Source: Thiolinea disciformis DSM 14473
Lineage (GTDB): Bacteria > Pseudomonadota > Gammaproteobacteria > Thiotrichales > Thiotrichaceae
Reading direction: 5' to 3'
Assembly: GCF_000371925.1 (NCBI RefSeq)
Contig: NZ_AQVE01000011.1
Coordinates: forward strand, 40,418-104,417
DNA length: 64,000 nucleotides
A program made the position numbers and the translations under genes. The notes beneath the pieces were generated by a model that made no database searches, was not told the origin of the DNA, and was given only the letters and a program-made list of their open reading frames with translations. Shown here piece by piece: positions 63,590-64,000 of the stretch. The stretch's first letter is position 1. Each line of letters begins with the position of its first letter.

Positions 63590-63764
63590 ACCCCTATTGT
63601 AACCACTACTACACCTTTGGCACTCTCCATAAGCATTAGTGGTGCTTAATTCTTGATTATATAAAAGAGGTCTAATGAGAATTTTTGAAATTTATGCCAA
63701 AATTAAAGCTACCGCCCTACCAGTTGCTGAAAACAGTATATAAAACAAAACTCAAACAAAAAAT
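63590..63764. other. Short noncoding remnant between two IS1 copies
   Basis: No gene is seen in this stretch. On the minus strand, GGGCGGTAGC at 63717-63708 resembles the RfaH ops core (GGCGGTAGCGTG), pointing toward the glycan cluster. The rest is AT-rich. Confidence 0.35.
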
Positions 63765-64000
63765 GGTCGTGATTTAAGGGAGTTGAAAACGCTTTGATGG
63801 AGCTTTATCGTTAAAGGCATTTGATCTGAGGAAGAGGTGTGTATGGCCACCGTACCAGTCGACTGCCGCTACTGTCAAAGTGCATCGATTTACAAACACG
63901 GCTATGCGCGTAGTGGTGAACCGCGTTACCGCTGCCGTGATTGCCAACGTAGTTTTCAACTTTACTATCATAATGTGGGCAACCGCGACGGTATTCCCGA
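63765..64000 (+). mobile_element. IS1-family element, copy 3 (runs off the window)
   Basis: Its left terminal repeat, starting GGTCGTGATTTAAGG and ending GAGTTGAA, lies at 63765-63787 and resembles the repeats of copies 1 and 2. The InsA start at 63843 is 78 nt in, close to the 83 nt seen in copy 2. It lies on the strand opposite to the other two. The right end is not in the window. Confidence 0.85.
63843..64000 (+). CDS. insA: IS1-family InsA (copy 3), partial
   Basis: An open frame of 52 codons to the window edge has the two zinc-ribbon pairs: VDCRYCQSASIYKHGYARSG and CRDCQRSFQLYYHNVGN. AGAGG lies about 8 nt before the ATG. No break is visible, so this copy may be intact, unlike copies 1 and 2. 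The remainder is outside the window. Confidence 0.85.
   Translation, partial: MATVPVDCRYCQSASIYKHGYARSGEPRYRCRDCQRSFQLYYHNVGNRDGIP

Noticed and set aside
1..64000. CRISPR arrays, tRNA or rRNA genes, phage genes
   Set aside because: None was seen on reading; the only repeats found are the 37-bp tandem duplication and the IS1 ends.

Overview
The window looks like a chromosomal segment of a Gram-negative gammaproteobacterium. It has Kdo/LPS (kdsB), BolA, a split-alpha PntAB transhydrogenase, a cbb3 oxidase, CysDNC sulfate activation and IS1-type elements. Together these would fit a sulfur-oxidising, Thiothrix-like lineage, but that is an inference from gene content and not a database match.

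Layout. Positions 1-9.7 kb (+): the kdsB tail, a secreted Sel1-repeat protein, bolA (-), then a tightly coupled MoxR/Bat operon (moxR, DUF58, DUF4381, batA, batB/C fusion, batD), a DUF3565 protein and a DEDDh exonuclease. Positions 9.8-13.6 kb (-): a tryptophan-repeat low-complexity protein, a hotdog thioesterase and pntB-pntA2-pntA1. Positions 13.8-17.2 kb (+): a P-loop ATPase paired with metA, an unknown membrane protein and dgkA. Positions 17.4-20.9 kb (+): ccoNOQP with a strong terminator. Positions 20.97-24.26 kb (+): a TPP riboswitch and thiBPQ.

Positions 24.26-60.33 kb (-) form one very long surface-glycan biosynthesis cluster, read right to left. It starts with tviB/tviC (UDP-GalNAcA) and a PglK-type ABC flippase. 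Next comes a pseudaminic-acid block (pseB, pseC, pseF, a GNAT that may be PseH, and pseI) that also holds three unusual genes: a TylF-type methyltransferase, an SDR/ATP-grasp fusion that lacks the catalytic tyrosine, and a HAD phosphatase. No pseG is visible. An LIC12162-type transferase follows, then a CDP-6-deoxyhexose cassette (rfbF, rfbG, an RmlC-like epimerase and two SDRs), glycosyltransferases, a Wzy-like polymerase, an AsnB-type amidotransferase, a complete PglF/E/D/C/A-like bacillosamine initiation cassette, and finally cysD, cysNC and galE. Most junctions overlap by 1-8 nt or are a few bases apart, so the block is probably transcribed as one or a few long operons.

Positions 60.34-64.0 kb: a noncoding leader and then a stack of broken insertion sequences. 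These are an ISAs1-like remnant, three IS1-family copies (their shared terminal repeats can be read directly) and two IS5-like fragments. They mark the upstream edge of the glycan locus.

The best candidate for undescribed biology is the pseudaminic-acid sub-block at 47.5-56.2 kb. Its set of modifying enzymes suggests a decorated nonulosonic acid, possibly aminoacylated and methylated, made by a route in which the usual PseG hydrolase is missing or encoded elsewhere.
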